Assembly: GCA_920105805.1 (NCBI GenBank)
Contig: CAKKTI010000236.1
Location: 1 to 33,248, forward strand
DNA from: Condylostoma magnum
Taxonomy: Eukaryota > Ciliophora > Heterotrichea > Heterotrichida > Condylostomatidae
Direction of reading: 5' to 3'
Length of the DNA: 33,248 bases
Positions 11,135 through 22,783 of the stretch are shown in pieces (the first letter of the stretch is position 1; every line of letters begins with the position of its first letter). The notes beneath the pieces are model-generated. The model saw only the letters and a program-made list of their open reading frames with translations. It searched no databases and had not been told where the DNA came from. Position numbers and translations under genes: made by a program.

Positions 11135-13645
11135 ATGCAGCTTAACCCAAATCGTAGTAGATCTCTCCCTTTAATCCGTTAAACTCGTGAGTAAATAATA
11201 AATCGCCGCAATAGAAGCATCTAAGGTCTCTAGATCCCAACAACTTAAAATTCTTAAAGAATAAAACTTATTCGTAAAATCTTTAACTAAGAAGAAAATC
11301 CGCCTTAAACAAGAAAGTAAAGCTCAGTTGGTTTATCGGCTAGAGTGGACTTTATAGATAGTTATAGGAGCATTTCCTAAAAGCGTAATGATTCACCAAC
11401 TCTCGCTTATTTAAAATCTATAACAAAGTAAAATTTATACCCTTAAGCATTGGGCGTTATTAGGAGAAGGGGCAGAGAGTAAGATATTGATTTACAGTAA
11501 ATGAACATAGGAGACTATTATGCTAAAGCTTTCTCAGAGGGATTAAAACTTGTAGGTTCTGTTGAAAAACTTGATTTAAAAGCAAACAGATTAACAGATT
11601 TAAGCTCAGCTGCTATTTTAGAAGCTGTGTAATTGGATAATTTAAGAATGCTAAACTTAAGTTATAACAAACTTGGAGATAGTAGCATCTAAAAGCTAAT
11701 GGAGCATCTATAAAATACGTCAGTGTGGATAGAGAAGTTGCTGTTGGAAAAATGTTAGCTTAGCTGTAATAATATAGTCTAAATATCAAATGCACTCAAG
11801 GAAAATAAGACAGTAACGAAATTAAACTTGGCTTAGAATGAAATTAGTACTATTGGGGCTTAGGCTTTAGGAGATATGCTAGTTTAAAATGAGTACTTGA
11901 TAAATTTAGATTTACACTGAAATAAGATTCGATCTGACGGGATTATTGGTCTTTTCAAAGGAATTGATAGAAATTAAAATCTGTAGTTTTTGAATTTGTC
12001 TTGGAATTCTTTTGGGAATTAAAAGAGTTTAGATTCTGTGAAATAGATAGGAGAGGCGTTGTCTTATAATACCTCTCTTATACACTTAGATATTTCGTAT
12101 AATTAAATGAATGCTAGAGAATGTGAAGTTTTAGGGGAGTATTTATAAGAGAATCATACTTTGATGGGAATTCATATTATTGGAAACGATGGTATTATAG
12201 ATATTAAAGGGTTTTTATTGCCCTCCTAAGCAGAAAATAGAAGTACTCATTTTTACCCTCAGGCAAAGTAGTACATATAGCAGAATTGTTGGGTTTGTGA
12301 GTAATATGTCGAATTGGATATCAGGTACTTAGGAAATGAAGAAGATGATGTTCTATTACATCTTTCTATTGATTAATATTAAGGTGATTCAATGCTGAAT
12401 CTTGGGTCAGGATATTTCTAAAAAGTAAGGGCGTATAAAGGTGGTAAAATCTATTATTTTTTCTCCGTTAATGGTCAAATCATAATAGACTAGTCAAGTA
12501 GAACCATACTACTAGATACTCCTATAGAATACTAAGACAAAAAGTTGACATAAGTAAATTTTAAAGAAGTCTATACTCCTAGATATAATCCTATAAGGCC
12601 GTTTAGACCCAGACCAAGGATCCAATTTGGTTAAAACGAGGTATTGGACTAGTAAATGGATACTAAATGAGGAATACCTATTTCTGTTTTTAGACAATAT
12701 AAATTTGATTCCTAAACACTACTAAATAAGTGCTTTGAGTTTGATTGGGATCATTCTAAAATTCCTAATATTATCAGAAATTAGTAAGATTTAGCTAATG
12801 TTAAAGAGTATCTAAAATAAAATTATTGTTTTATTAAAGAAACTTATAAGCATCTAGCCCCGTTAAGTGGAGCTGAGATTTTCTCAGTTGGTTCAAATGT
12901 TATTTATGACTTTCTATATCAATGCTAAATTAACGACAAGTATTACTAACTATCCGATTTCGGAGTAAACTGAAATGCCACAGTTTTACAGAAAATAAAA
13001 GGTTAAAAATTTAACCCAGGTAATGCTTTAGTTAGATATGAGTTCCTTGAGCTTTTAGTAAGGATATCTCATGATAAATACCTACGCACTAAAAGAACAA
13101 CTTCGAATATAGAAGCAATTAGAATATTATTTGAAGAATCACTATTACCAGTGATGAGGACTATGGATACTTAAAAGTGGCGAAATGAGAGATATTTAAA
13201 TGAAAAAGTTGACTTGATCTTTAAAGCGTATAAAAAGGTACTAGAAGACTGCTTTTAACGCTACTCCGGTAAAAAAAGTCTACCAGGATAAAAACTGTTT
13301 ATGTCTGTTGAGGAGTTTAGAAGTTTTTGCAATGACAGCGGCCTTGTTAATGAAAACTTTGCTGCTAGGGATACTGATCTCTGTTTTAACCTAGCAATGA
13401 TGACATAAATTGATGAAATTTTCAAGCGAAAGCACTTAGAAATGACTTTTGTAGAATTTCTTGAAGCTTTTGCAAGAGTATGCGAAAAAGCTAATCCTAA
13501 TAGTGAGGAAGAACTAGATATGAAGATTAGAAATGCTATGGTATTAGTAGTCCATAATCAAATGAATAAGAAAAATCAAAGCACATTTGTCCATCCTAGT
13601 GATGAGGATATTCTAAAGTATCAATACAGATACGTGAAAAAGTAG
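11135..13645 (+). CDS. Large leucine-rich-repeat protein (copy 1)
   Basis: 836 residues in one frame from ATG 11135 to TAG 13643-13645, which is followed directly by TAA TAA. Residues 1-120 are basic and Ser/Asn-rich. Ribonuclease-inhibitor-type LRRs fill roughly 125-330, with repeats such as VEKLDLKANRLTDLSSAAIL, TKLNLAQNEISTIGAQALG and NLDLHWNKIRSDGIIGLF. A short Cys motif (QNCWVCEQ) follows, then a region of about 450 residues that is not a domain I can name but is shared with the LRR gene at 15460-18495, including NALVRYEFLELLVRI. Such proteins usually act as binding scaffolds; many ciliate relatives are large families. The first recognisable motif upstream of the LRRs is QALGVIRRRGREQDIDLQQM. 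Confidence 0.85.
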
Positions 13646-13652
13646 TAATAAA

Positions 13653-14402
13653 ATGGAGTAGAATATCAAATAGTGCTATTTATGTTCGCCTGATCAAGTA
13701 AACAATCAGATTAAAAAATGCATTGAATGTGGAAAATCTATGTGTAAAATACACTATCATGTGGATATAAAAGGTTAGTATTGGTGTGACAGATGCAGAT
13801 ATATAAAACTTACAGAAATTGTTCAATAAGAACGGGATGCTGAGATGAATAGAATACGGAGACGGATTTAAGCAAGGAAAAAATAGATTGAGGAAGAGTA
13901 GTAAGTATTACATGAGAGGAAAATTAGATAAAATAAGTTATTTAATTAAATTGATGAACTAGACACATATTTTCTGGAAAAAATCGAAGATGCCTAATAA
14001 CAATTTTAAGAATTGGAGTATAAAAACAAAGAGGCTAAAGAGGAATTAAACAAATTAGAAGTAAAAGAATCAATACTAACAAGGGAAAATGAACAGAACA
14101 GAGAAAAACTAGAAGATATAAGTGATCAGAAGGAATAAAAAAGTAATAAATTGGTAGAACAAAGCAAATAATTGCTACAATAAAAGGAACAATTGCGTTA
14201 TCTACATTAAAAGACATAAACTGTGATTCCTGTATAAATACTGTCAGAGTAATTATGCAAATCATGTAGTGACAAGCTTTTTGGGAACCATGATTTGCTA
14301 AGACGTTCATTTGCAGAGCACAGCAAAAGCTTTTAAATACAAGCAGCTTCATTTTCTAAAGCTTCTTTTCAAGAAAGCCCATGTCACTGTAGTATTATAT
14401 AA
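13653..14402 (+). CDS. Zinc-finger and coiled-coil protein
   Basis: 249 residues from ATG 13653 (ataaaATGGAG), only 7 bp after the stop of the LRR gene. The first 48 residues carry eight potential zinc ligands: C8, C11, C23, C26, C31, H34 or H36, C45 and C48. The spacing fits a compact two-zinc cross-brace finger. Residues 60-205 form a charged coiled coil rich in Glu, Lys and Gln, and a further CxxC (LCKSCSDKLFG) lies near the C-terminus. RING, B-box and IBR domains have similar ligand layouts, but I cannot assign one. The stop is TAA 14400-14402; an earlier TAA at 14334 is possible. It sits between an LRR gene and the PKA gene on the same strand. Confidence 0.75.
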
Positions 14403-14439
14403 TCTAGATTATTCAACATGGAGTTTTAGCATTTATAAT

Positions 14440-15393
14440 ATGGCAGCTCGTATAGATCTAAATCGCTATGAAATCCTGTAGACATTAGGTACAGGATCAT
14501 TCGGTAGAGTAAGACTAGCCAGAGACCGGGAATCAGGTGAATTTGTAGCAATGAAAATACTAAAAAAGGCAGAAATACTACGCATGAAACAAGTAGACCA
14601 TGTAATTTCAGAATTTGGGATTCTTCGCACTATTCAGCACCCGTTTCTAGTCAATCTGCTAGGCTATACCCAAAATGAGCGGTACTTATACTTTGCTCTC
14701 GAATATGTACAAGGTGGAGAGCTTTTTACCTACTTAAGAAATATAGGAAGACTAGAATCACAACATGCCAGATTCTACGCTGCTTAGATTACTTTAATGT
14801 TTGAGTATCTTCACAGTAGAAATGTGGTATATAGGGATTTAAAGCCTGAAAATTTACTACTAGATCCCTAAGGCTACTTAAAATTAACTGATTTTGGGTT
14901 TGCTAAGAACATAGAGGGAAGGACTTACACGCTTTGTGGGACTCCTGAGTACCTGGCTCCTGAAATTTTATTGAATAAAGGCCATGGAAAGCCTGTTGAT
15001 TGGTGGACTCTTGGAATTATTATATATGAAATGCTAGCCAGTATAGACCCTTTCTCTGATGAAGACCCCATGGCGATATATCAGAAAATCTTAAAAGGGA
15101 AGGTGAGATTTCCTAGAAACTTTGATAGAAATGCGAAAAGTCTGGTAAAACATTTATTAGTTGCTGACTTAACTAAAAGGTACGGAAATTTGAGGAATGG
15201 AGTTAACGATATTAAAAATCACAGGTGGTTTTCTGGATTAGACTGGGTAAGATTGCTTAATAGAGAACTATAAGCTTCGTATCGACCTACTATTAGAAGT
15301 GCTAACGATACTTCTAACTTTTCTCATTATCCAGATTCCGATACCCTTTCCCCACCTGTTAGACAAGCTGATGATCCTTTTATTGATTGGTAG
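14440..15393 (+). CDS. cAMP-dependent protein kinase catalytic subunit
   Basis: Cytosolic and ciliary AGC kinase, 317 residues, the normal PKA-C length. All kinase motifs are present: GTGSFGRV (17-24), catalytic Lys39, [21 protein letters not shown] (131-138), DFGFAKN (151-157), the activation-loop [12 protein letters not shown] with Thr164, then [19 protein letters not shown]. The C-tail ends DNPF-like with DPFIDW, followed at once by TAG 15391-15393 and TAA. Conserved homologues end at this point. The frame has no TGA for over 200 bp beyond, so UAG must end this gene, which is key evidence for the code. In ciliates PKA controls ciliary beating and feeding responses. Confidence 0.95.
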
Positions 15394-15459
15394 TAATTTA
15401 TTAGTTTTTTATACTGTTGTAGATGGAAGTATTCAATACAAAATGCAAATAAAATAATG

Positions 15460-18400
15460 TTAATCCTAATCAAATTCTTCATAGCTGCTATCAGATAAGT
15501 TAGATTCATCAGATTAATTAAGCGGTATTCTTTCCAAGTCATGAGAATTAAGTATCTTGTCAATAATATTTTCAAGTTTTCCACAGTCCGTCAAATCTTA
15601 ACGTTGTTCATAATAATGTAATCCAAGTCTTCCCAGAAATTCTAAAAACTCTACAAATTACATTTCATCATAAGCTTCAATGTTTTCCATATCATTTATC
15701 AAGCTCATTTTAGAAAATACGAATAACTTTTTGAGGGTTTTTTCATGTAATCTTATATCGCATTAATCTAGCAAATTAGTAACGGATTTGAAAGTAATTA
15801 TCTATGTTCTAACTTTTCTGTATTTTCTAAAAACTAGTTATAAGTTCTTAATATTAATCTCTAGATTATCACTAAACTCTAAGTTATATAGTTTCTCCCA
15901 TCTATATTTATCAGCATGGCTACTTTTAGCATAAGGGAAAACATACTCGTATAATAGTTTTGATAATGACTGTGCTGGAGTTTGTTTTGAGTTTTAATAC
16001 TTGTAGCATGCTAATCTAACCAAAACTTCTATAAACTCATATCTTACTAAGCCATCACCTGGCTTTTCCGGAATTTTAATCATTTAAAAGCTTGTAGTTA
16101 TGTATAATCTATCAATTGTAGGCTAGTTCATGTACTATTGATCATATATTTTACAATCTTTACAAAAATCTCCCAAATCAACCATTCCGATGCAGGGATA
16201 ATAGCTTATTGCACTGTAATACTAGAAAATGTCTTTGATTTATCCGTAGTTTTATTGGATTATATTAATCACTGCATTGTACTCCTCGGGTTTTTTAATA
16301 AACCTTGTGATTTTCATATACTAAAGGTCATTTTACAGCATTTAATTGAAGATTTAATCATTGTCTTCTATGAAATCCTTGTATACGGAGGTTGGCTTAT
16401 AGAAATATCTTTCTACAACTTCCTGTTAAGTAAATTTTAACTTAACTTCAAACCTTCTAATAGGAATTTCAATTTGATTAAGTCTGAATTTCGATTTAGT
16501 ATCTACAGAATACTTTTTGCTTATATGAATTTGGTTATCCTTGTATATAAAAAAATCGTGCTTACCAGGAGGGACTAAAATAGTTGCTTCTAGCTTTCCT
16601 TAGTTCTCCGTTTTAAGTATTTCTTAGCTGTATTCATTAAAGGACATATACAGGGAAGGTAAATCATTTTTAAGAGTTCTTAAATTCTCTGATCTTAAGT
16701 ACAATTATACATCTTTTTCATTAAAGCTCAAATTATATATTTATCATCTTTAGCAAATCCAGCATTATTCTCCATATTTTCAATTTTAAGAATCTTAAAT
16801 TTCAGGGCAATCAATGATTCTAGTATATATTTACTCTTATTCAAACTTAAAATCTCTTAAGTCTCTTTGCTTATTTGGAGAATCTAAATTAATAACTTGA
16901 TCAGGGTGCAAACTGTCAATTTGGCCTGTATTTTTGTATATTTTAGCATGTGGCAATATACTACTATAATTTCTTTGTATATTTTTAGCTGAAGCTGCGA
17001 ATCTTAATCTGCTTTGATCAGCTTTAAGAAATGGAGGATCAATTTATCCTTTTGAGTTTCTAATAAGAACTTATTACTTTTATGATTAAAATTGCTATGC
17101 AACTTCATTAAATTCCCTTCCATCCGAATTTCCAGTAAGATGAATTCCTATAAGGTTTCTAGATTTATGAATGCTTTGAATAATCTTATACAGTTAATTG
17201 CTATCAAGATTACAATAGCTAAAGTTTATATGCATTAATCTTCTATGCTATTGGATTACCTAATTTATAGTATCATTAAGCCCTTAAGAGTCTAAACAAT
17301 TCCATGAGTAGTCTAAGTATCTAAGCTTTTGGTTATTTTTCATAGATTATCAGAATTGTAAGGAAGCTTCTTATGATAAGTTGCATCATGATAAGTCCAG
17401 TCTAATTACTCTTTAATTATTAATCAAATTTGTTAGTTCAATAATACCTCTATTAGAAATTCTAAGCTCAGACAGAGACAATCTATTAATCTTTTTTAAT
17501 TATTTGAGTTTTATTATAAGAGAAGTTACTAATGACTCAATACATTTAGATCCATGAAAATTTATACAAGTAAGATTTTCAGCATGTAAATGCAACATAT
17601 TTAAAAATCTTATTCCTATTTTATTGTATGTATAAAACAATACTTTAAAATTAGGACAGTGGGATAATGCTTCTAATAGCATAGCACCTCCTTTATCAGA
17701 TAGTCCATTTTCATTGAAATAAGCTTCTTTAATCTTAGTAAAAGGAATAGTTTTAGACAGTACTTCACAATATTTGAAGTCTATTGTATATTGATTAAGT
17801 GTAATTTTGTTCTTTTTAAGTCTTTTTGTTATAGGTAGGGGTGGAATCTTCCTTTTATAACATTCTTTTGAATAAACCGTATCAGGTTAGTCGTCATTCC
17901 TATGTGATAAACTAGGCTTAGACTCATCTTTGTATATTTGGTAAATTTACTCTGTTTAGTAAATGCCATTGCACAGTTCTTCAATATAATAGTTGCTTTT
18001 ATTATCATTGCTTTAATTTTTTAGTCTATTGAGTATACTCTACTTCCTGTTGTATTATTTCTTAAGTTCATTCTTCTACCTAAAGATCTGCAATCTAGAT
18101 TACTATCTTTTTATAGGAGATGGAGTGAATGTTACTACTTTAGGTTTAATATTAGTTTAGACTATAGATCTAGGAGCTAGATCCGCCTTCTTTTTAGGTA
18201 ACAGTTTACTTTTTGATTTACCTAACTTAAATTATCTAATTTTTTCAGTTCTTAGACCTCTTCCATGCATATTTATATCTTAAAGCATGTCGTCCATCAT
18301 TGAATTCAAGTTGCTTATTTCTGAATTAAGATCCTCGCATTCTGTTTAACATATGGCAGGAGTATTAAATTATTTAGTAGAATAAGAGCGATCTGTTGTT

Positions 18401-18495
18401 GTTTTAAGTAAGGATCTACTACTAGATGCATAACGAATTCCTCTATCAAATGGTCGCTTTCGATAGGTGTAAAGAGGTAAAACTTTTTTATACAT
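15460..18495 (-). CDS. Large leucine-rich-repeat protein (copy 2)
   Basis: About 1011 residues from ATG 18495 to TAA 15462-15460 (TAG 15468-15466 is an alternative). The N-terminal 250 residues are basic and disordered. A stretch with RI-type LRRs follows (FTKIKEAYFNENGLSDKGGA, HAENLTCINFHGSK, RVIRLDLSWCNLSQEASLQF). The Cys motif EQCWICQRW corresponds to QNCWVCEQ of the LRR gene at 11135. The C-terminal half is collinear with that gene: DGLVRYEFIEVLVRLACYKY matches NALVRYEFLELLVRISHDKY, and MQFVEFLEFLGRL matches MTFVEFLEAFARV. The two genes are diverged paralogues on opposite strands, with the zinc-finger and PKA genes between them. Function is unknown; scaffold is a guess. Confidence 0.82.
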
Positions 18496-18537
18496 TATTA
18501 GTGAATTTATAGTAAATGTAAGAAAGATTTGGTAGAG

Positions 18538-20826
18538 TTATATGACTTGCTCATGGTTAAAGGTTTTTATAAAAATAGGTTAACAAGATTTAAAGTACTC
18601 AGGCTGTTTTTATTGCGCTTCCTCTATAAATAGCCTTTTTCTATGTAACATATATTTCTTAACCTATTTTTATCTAAACTACTCTTGCAAATCTGGGTTC
18701 CTCTCAAAAACTTCTTCTAATGCCTTTTATCCTGATCTAGTTTGCTTAACCAATTCAAATATAGTTTTATACTTCTAAACTTAATCTAAAGCTTATTATC
18801 GTTTTATTGCATTGATCTTTTCCTTCAAATTATTCAAAACTGATTTAATATTAATCAAATTCACTAAACCCTTTTTGGTATCTTCAATAGCTCCAAGTTC
18901 CTTTTACTCTTCCTCAGAAGCTAAACTTAAATAATAATTCATTTTCTATCTTTCCTCTTGACTAAACAGATTAAACGTGTTTTATATATTTCTTAGTTCC
19001 TAGATCCAGTTTTACTTCATATTGGACTGCGATCGCATTAAATTAGTATGCTGCTGTGCTCTTTAGCTCCATGATCGTTTGCCTTACTGAGGCTGAGCTG
19101 TTTCTTCAATATGCTGTTTTATGGAAATATGCTTTGCAGATCTGAAATAAGTAAACCTCTTATATGCGATTTAAGTAAGTAAATCATTACTCTTAGGGAA
19201 CTTTTTTAAGTATTTTATGTATTTCCAACTATCCAGGTAAAGCAGCTCACAGTACTCATTAGCAACATAAGACCACTCAGAGGTTTAATTAAACATAAAG
19301 AGTTCATCTCCAAAGTAAGAATTAGCTCTGAGTAGAATAAATCTCTGAAATCCTCCAAGGGACCCTAGTGCAATTTTTCCTTTAGTAATAAAATAAAGCC
19401 TTGTGCAAGTTTATCCAATTTTTATTAACTCCTCATCCTTGTTGATTCTATCAGGTTTAAGATTAGAAACTATCAATAATTTTAGTGCTTCTTGTGTATT
19501 TCTGAAGAAAATATCAAATGTATCAATAGTTTCTTTAAATAGTGTCATAATTAAATTTTCCCTTAGTTTATAAGGTAATCTCATCATAAAGGGAAATTCG
19601 TTAATCAGATATGAGTGATCATTCTACCAAATATATAGGAAGTTAGAAATAATTTGCCTGTGTAGATCCAAGCTAACATTTATATCAGGATGTGCTTTAT
19701 CCAGCAAAGCAATCCATTTCTGTAAATCATCCTCTTATTAATTCAGCCTCTACTCCCTACTATTCATATTGGATATAACACTACTAGCATTTCCCAGCAG
19801 GAATCCAAAAATGAGAATTCCGAACAACTCAAGAATAATAGTAAAGGTGATGCCGTAGTTAGAAACAGGGTAAATATCTCCATATCCGACTGTTGACAAG
19901 GTAGTGATAGCCCAATACAACGACATTAGATAGTTGTCTTCGTACTAATCATCAGGATATTTCTAGTTAGTCAGCCATGAGCCATATTCACTGGTATTGT
20001 AAAATCCTATATAAAACCAAATACATGCAATACAGTGGCAAACAACGGTCATTGTAACCGCAAATCTTAGAACTCTTCCAATAACTGCTTAAGTATGCCA
20101 GTTACTAGATACATGGTGGGGTGTTAATTTAGCTAGACTTTTTGATTTGTAAAGCCATTGAGCTAGTAAATCAAGTCCTATAAGTCTTCCCATTTTTAGC
20201 CACATTAGCTAGTAATTAATCAAATAGAACGGCGGTGTGGCTGCTAAATCAATAATAAAACCTTATCTTAAGTATCTAATAGCAATTTACTTCTTAGTAT
20301 CTACAAGTTGGTTACTTGAGATATAAGCTGAAAAGAAAGTAAGTCCTATATGCACAAACAGTATAACATCTAGTATAAATTCATACCATATAAATGTACT
20401 ATTATCCTCCTCAGTAAAAAATGCAATTCTGAAAGGAATTGCAAGGCAAAAGTAGAAATAACTAATAGCTACTATCAAATCAAACACTCTTTTCCACTTA
20501 TCCCACGGATATATAGTGCAGGGATTTCTTTTTTACTTGATGCTGGTCAATCCTTACTAATTTTCCGTCACCATATCTCCTAAATACAAACTTTCCTTCT
20601 TAACCTTTACAGTATCCTTAGTAAGTTTTAAACCAGAGAGCATTGTCCTCAACCGCCTTACTTTCTACCACCTTTCCTTTGCCACTAGATTCTAATTCTC
20701 ATGCACCATAGCATTAGTAGGCTTTTTGCTCAAAAATCTTCCAGCCCATCCCTTTGCCTCGCCTTGCTATCCTGTCTCTGGCTTTTTATCCTTTTCTATG
20801 AAAGGTTATAGCAGCTCAAACTCCAT
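18538..20826 (-). CDS. Six-transmembrane K+ channel with CNBD-like domain
   Basis: About 762 residues from ATG 20826. S1 begins near residue 114 (FDLIVAISYFYFCLAIPF), S2-S3 follow, and the pore carries the K+ filter TVGYGD at 312-317 followed by IYPVSNYG. S6 is FGILIFGFLLGNASSVISN. A C-linker and a cyclic-nucleotide-binding fold come next (CTRLYFITKGKIALG, YFGDELFMFNQ). The order matches the EAG/HCN/CNG superfamily, which is greatly expanded in ciliates and sets ciliary membrane potential. The phosphate-binding cassette lacks the usual Arg (SEWSYVA instead of R-T/S-A), so cyclic nucleotides may not bind. S4 also lacks the regular Arg ladder. The tail is a Lys/Gln-rich helix. The stop may be TAA 18540-18538 or TAA 18582-18580. 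Confidence 0.9.
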
Positions 20827-20841
20827 TTATAAGTTTAAATC

Positions 20842-21696
20842 ATGGAAAGAACTTTATGGGCAATTGCTGCACAGCAGCAAGAAAAGGAGGTGTAAAGCAT
20901 AGAACGTACTGCTTTCTTCCTAGGAGAGAATAAATCAGGGAAGTCTACTTTAGTACAGACTTTCCTTATGCAAAGCAGGGAGGAAGCGCCAAAGACTACT
21001 GTGGCTTTAGAGTACACTTATGCTAGAGCACCCGTGGGTCTATCTACCAAGCGGGATGTTGGATCTATATATGAGCTAGGAGGGGGAAGAAGACTTGCAA
21101 ATTTGCTTCCTGTGGTAATAACTACTGAAAACATACCGAATCTTGTGATAGCAATTTCTTTAGATCTATCCAGACCATATAACGTATTGAATTCCTTGCT
21201 GTATTGAATGCAGGTTGTTAGAGAGCAGGTGCAATAAGCGTTGAATTTGATGGAATAGAGGAAAGTAGAGAGATTGCAGTAGAGAGGAAGCAGGGTATGG
21301 GGAAATCATGCAGATGGAAGAATGGTGTAGAACTTACCGATTCCTGTGGTTATTGTTGCATGTAAGTATGATGTGTTTCAGAATGAAGAAAGTGAGAAAA
21401 GGAAGTGGATGGCAAGGACTTTGAGGTATTTTGCACATAAGAACGGAGCGCATTTGCTGTATATGAGTCAGAATGACTCAAGGCTATAAGGAGGAATCAG
21501 GCAAATTTTCACGCATTATTTGTTTGGATCGTCTCCAAGGAAGTTTCAGCAGTTTGACCACTCACAAGCGATTTAAGTTACTGCTGGGTAGGATTCATTT
21601 GATAAGATTGGATCACCGCCTGGAAGAGGAGGGGCTGGGATGGATGATGCGTGGATTGAATCGTTTAATGATTTTTTCCCTAGACCTAATAATTAG
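20842..21696 (+). CDS. Cytoplasmic dynein-2 light intermediate chain
   Basis: 284 residues from ATG 20842. A P-loop GENKSGKS lies at residues 28-35. The conserved block PIPVVIVACKYDVFQNEESE is followed by TLRYFAHKNGAHLLYMSQND, typical of DYNC2LI1/D2LIC. This subunit belongs to the retrograde intraflagellar-transport motor and is usually about 350 residues, so this copy is rather short. A C-terminal segment rich in Gly and Pro (SPPGRGGAG) leads to DAWIESFNDFFP, a conserved ending. The stop is TAG 21694-21696, with TAA, TGA and TAA TAA soon after in frame. One TGA codes for Trp in the middle (SLLYWMQVV). It diverges from the K+ channel gene with 15 bp between start codons. Confidence 0.85.
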
Positions 21697-21730
21697 TTAT
21701 AAGATAAAAGGGTATTTTGAGTATAATAAA

Positions 21731-22675
21731 ATGATACATCTGCTACTTTAATTATGCTATTGCCGTAATTTCTCAGTAAGTGGATTCTCGTCAGGAGGCT
21801 TTTTGGCTACTTAGCTCCAAGTTGCATACAGCTCTGAGATAACAGGAGTAGGAGTTGTAGCAGGAGGGCCATACTACTGTGCTTTAAACAACTTGGCTAC
21901 TGCAAATACAGCTTGTATGGTTGATCCGAATCTACTAAATGTTAATACGTATATAGGAGCGGCTTTTGCCCAATAGTAAATTGGAACAATAGATTATTTA
22001 AGTAATTTAGTGGAATCTTAAGTTTATATTTATTCCGGAAAACTCGATAGTGTTATAGATTAAGGAGTTGTAAAGATAACTTAAGAGTTCTTCTAACATT
22101 TTGTGAATGAATAAAATATCAAGATTAATTTTGATTAATAATCAGAACATGCTTTTATAACTGATAATTATGGGAATGAATGCGATTTTCTGGGTACACC
22201 GTATATTAATGACTGTGATTTTGATCTATCAGGGGAAATTTTATAGTAAATATACGGGGAATTAAATCCTAAGGTGTAATAGATTGAAAAGAACTTGTAT
22301 TTGTTTGATTAGATGGAGTATATCTCAGCAGCTTTATCGTCAATGAATTAATTAGGATATATATATGTACCTAGTCAATGCTAAATTGATCCATCTGACT
22401 GTTAAATACATATTGTATTGCATGGTTGCACTATGGGAATGGAGTATATTGGAGATAAATTTGTTAAAAATGCTGGGTATAATGAATGGGCAGAAAGCAA
22501 TAAGATAATAGTTTTGTATCCTTAGGCAAAATCTTTACTTTTAGTGAATCCAAATGGTTGCTGGGACTGGTGGGGATATACTGGAATTTATTATGCTGTG
22601 AAGGAGGGAATATAGATGAAGTCTATTTACAAGATGGCTCAGAATCTTCCGCTTAAAGAAATAGAGTTTGAGTGA
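21731..22675 (+). CDS. PHB-depolymerase-like esterase (alpha/beta hydrolase)
   Basis: 314 residues from ATG 21731 (aataaaATGATA). The nucleophile elbow GFSSG (18-22, Ser20) lies in [20 protein letters not shown], followed by [11 protein letters not shown], both hallmarks of the poly-3-hydroxybutyrate depolymerase/feruloyl-esterase family. A probable catalytic Asp is in [10 protein letters not shown] and a His in SEHAFIT. The C-terminal signatures VLHGCTMGM and [11 protein letters not shown] also fit. Family members are secreted. Only about 15 residues precede the elbow strand, so the start or a first exon may lie upstream; a hydrophobic stretch upstream at ATG 21668 in the same frame is a candidate. 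The stop is TGA 22673-22675. Substrate cannot be told from sequence; it may be a digestive esterase for food-vacuole use (inference). Confidence 0.85.
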
Positions 22676-22783
22676 TTTAGTTACATATAAGCAGTTTAAT
22701 TACGTATTTTGGTGTGTTTTGTAAATTAGAAATGCAAAAAAATGTATTAAAATCTTTATAGATATAAAAATAAGTCTATGAAG

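Noticed and set aside
11318-11350. tRNA-like D-arm motif (AGCTCAGTTGGT)
   Set aside because: No anticodon arm, no TTCRA T-loop and no acceptor stem fit around it, and it lies in LRR coding sequence.
9999-11450. Minus-strand frames with protein-like segments, including an apparent signal peptide near 11480
   Set aside because: They run through the well-supported N-terminal part of the LRR gene on the plus strand. With no stop codons, antisense frames look coding by chance.
14035-14352. Minus-strand open frame of 105 codons with hydrophobic residues
   Set aside because: It is the antisense shadow of the zinc-finger/coiled-coil gene at 13653-14402.
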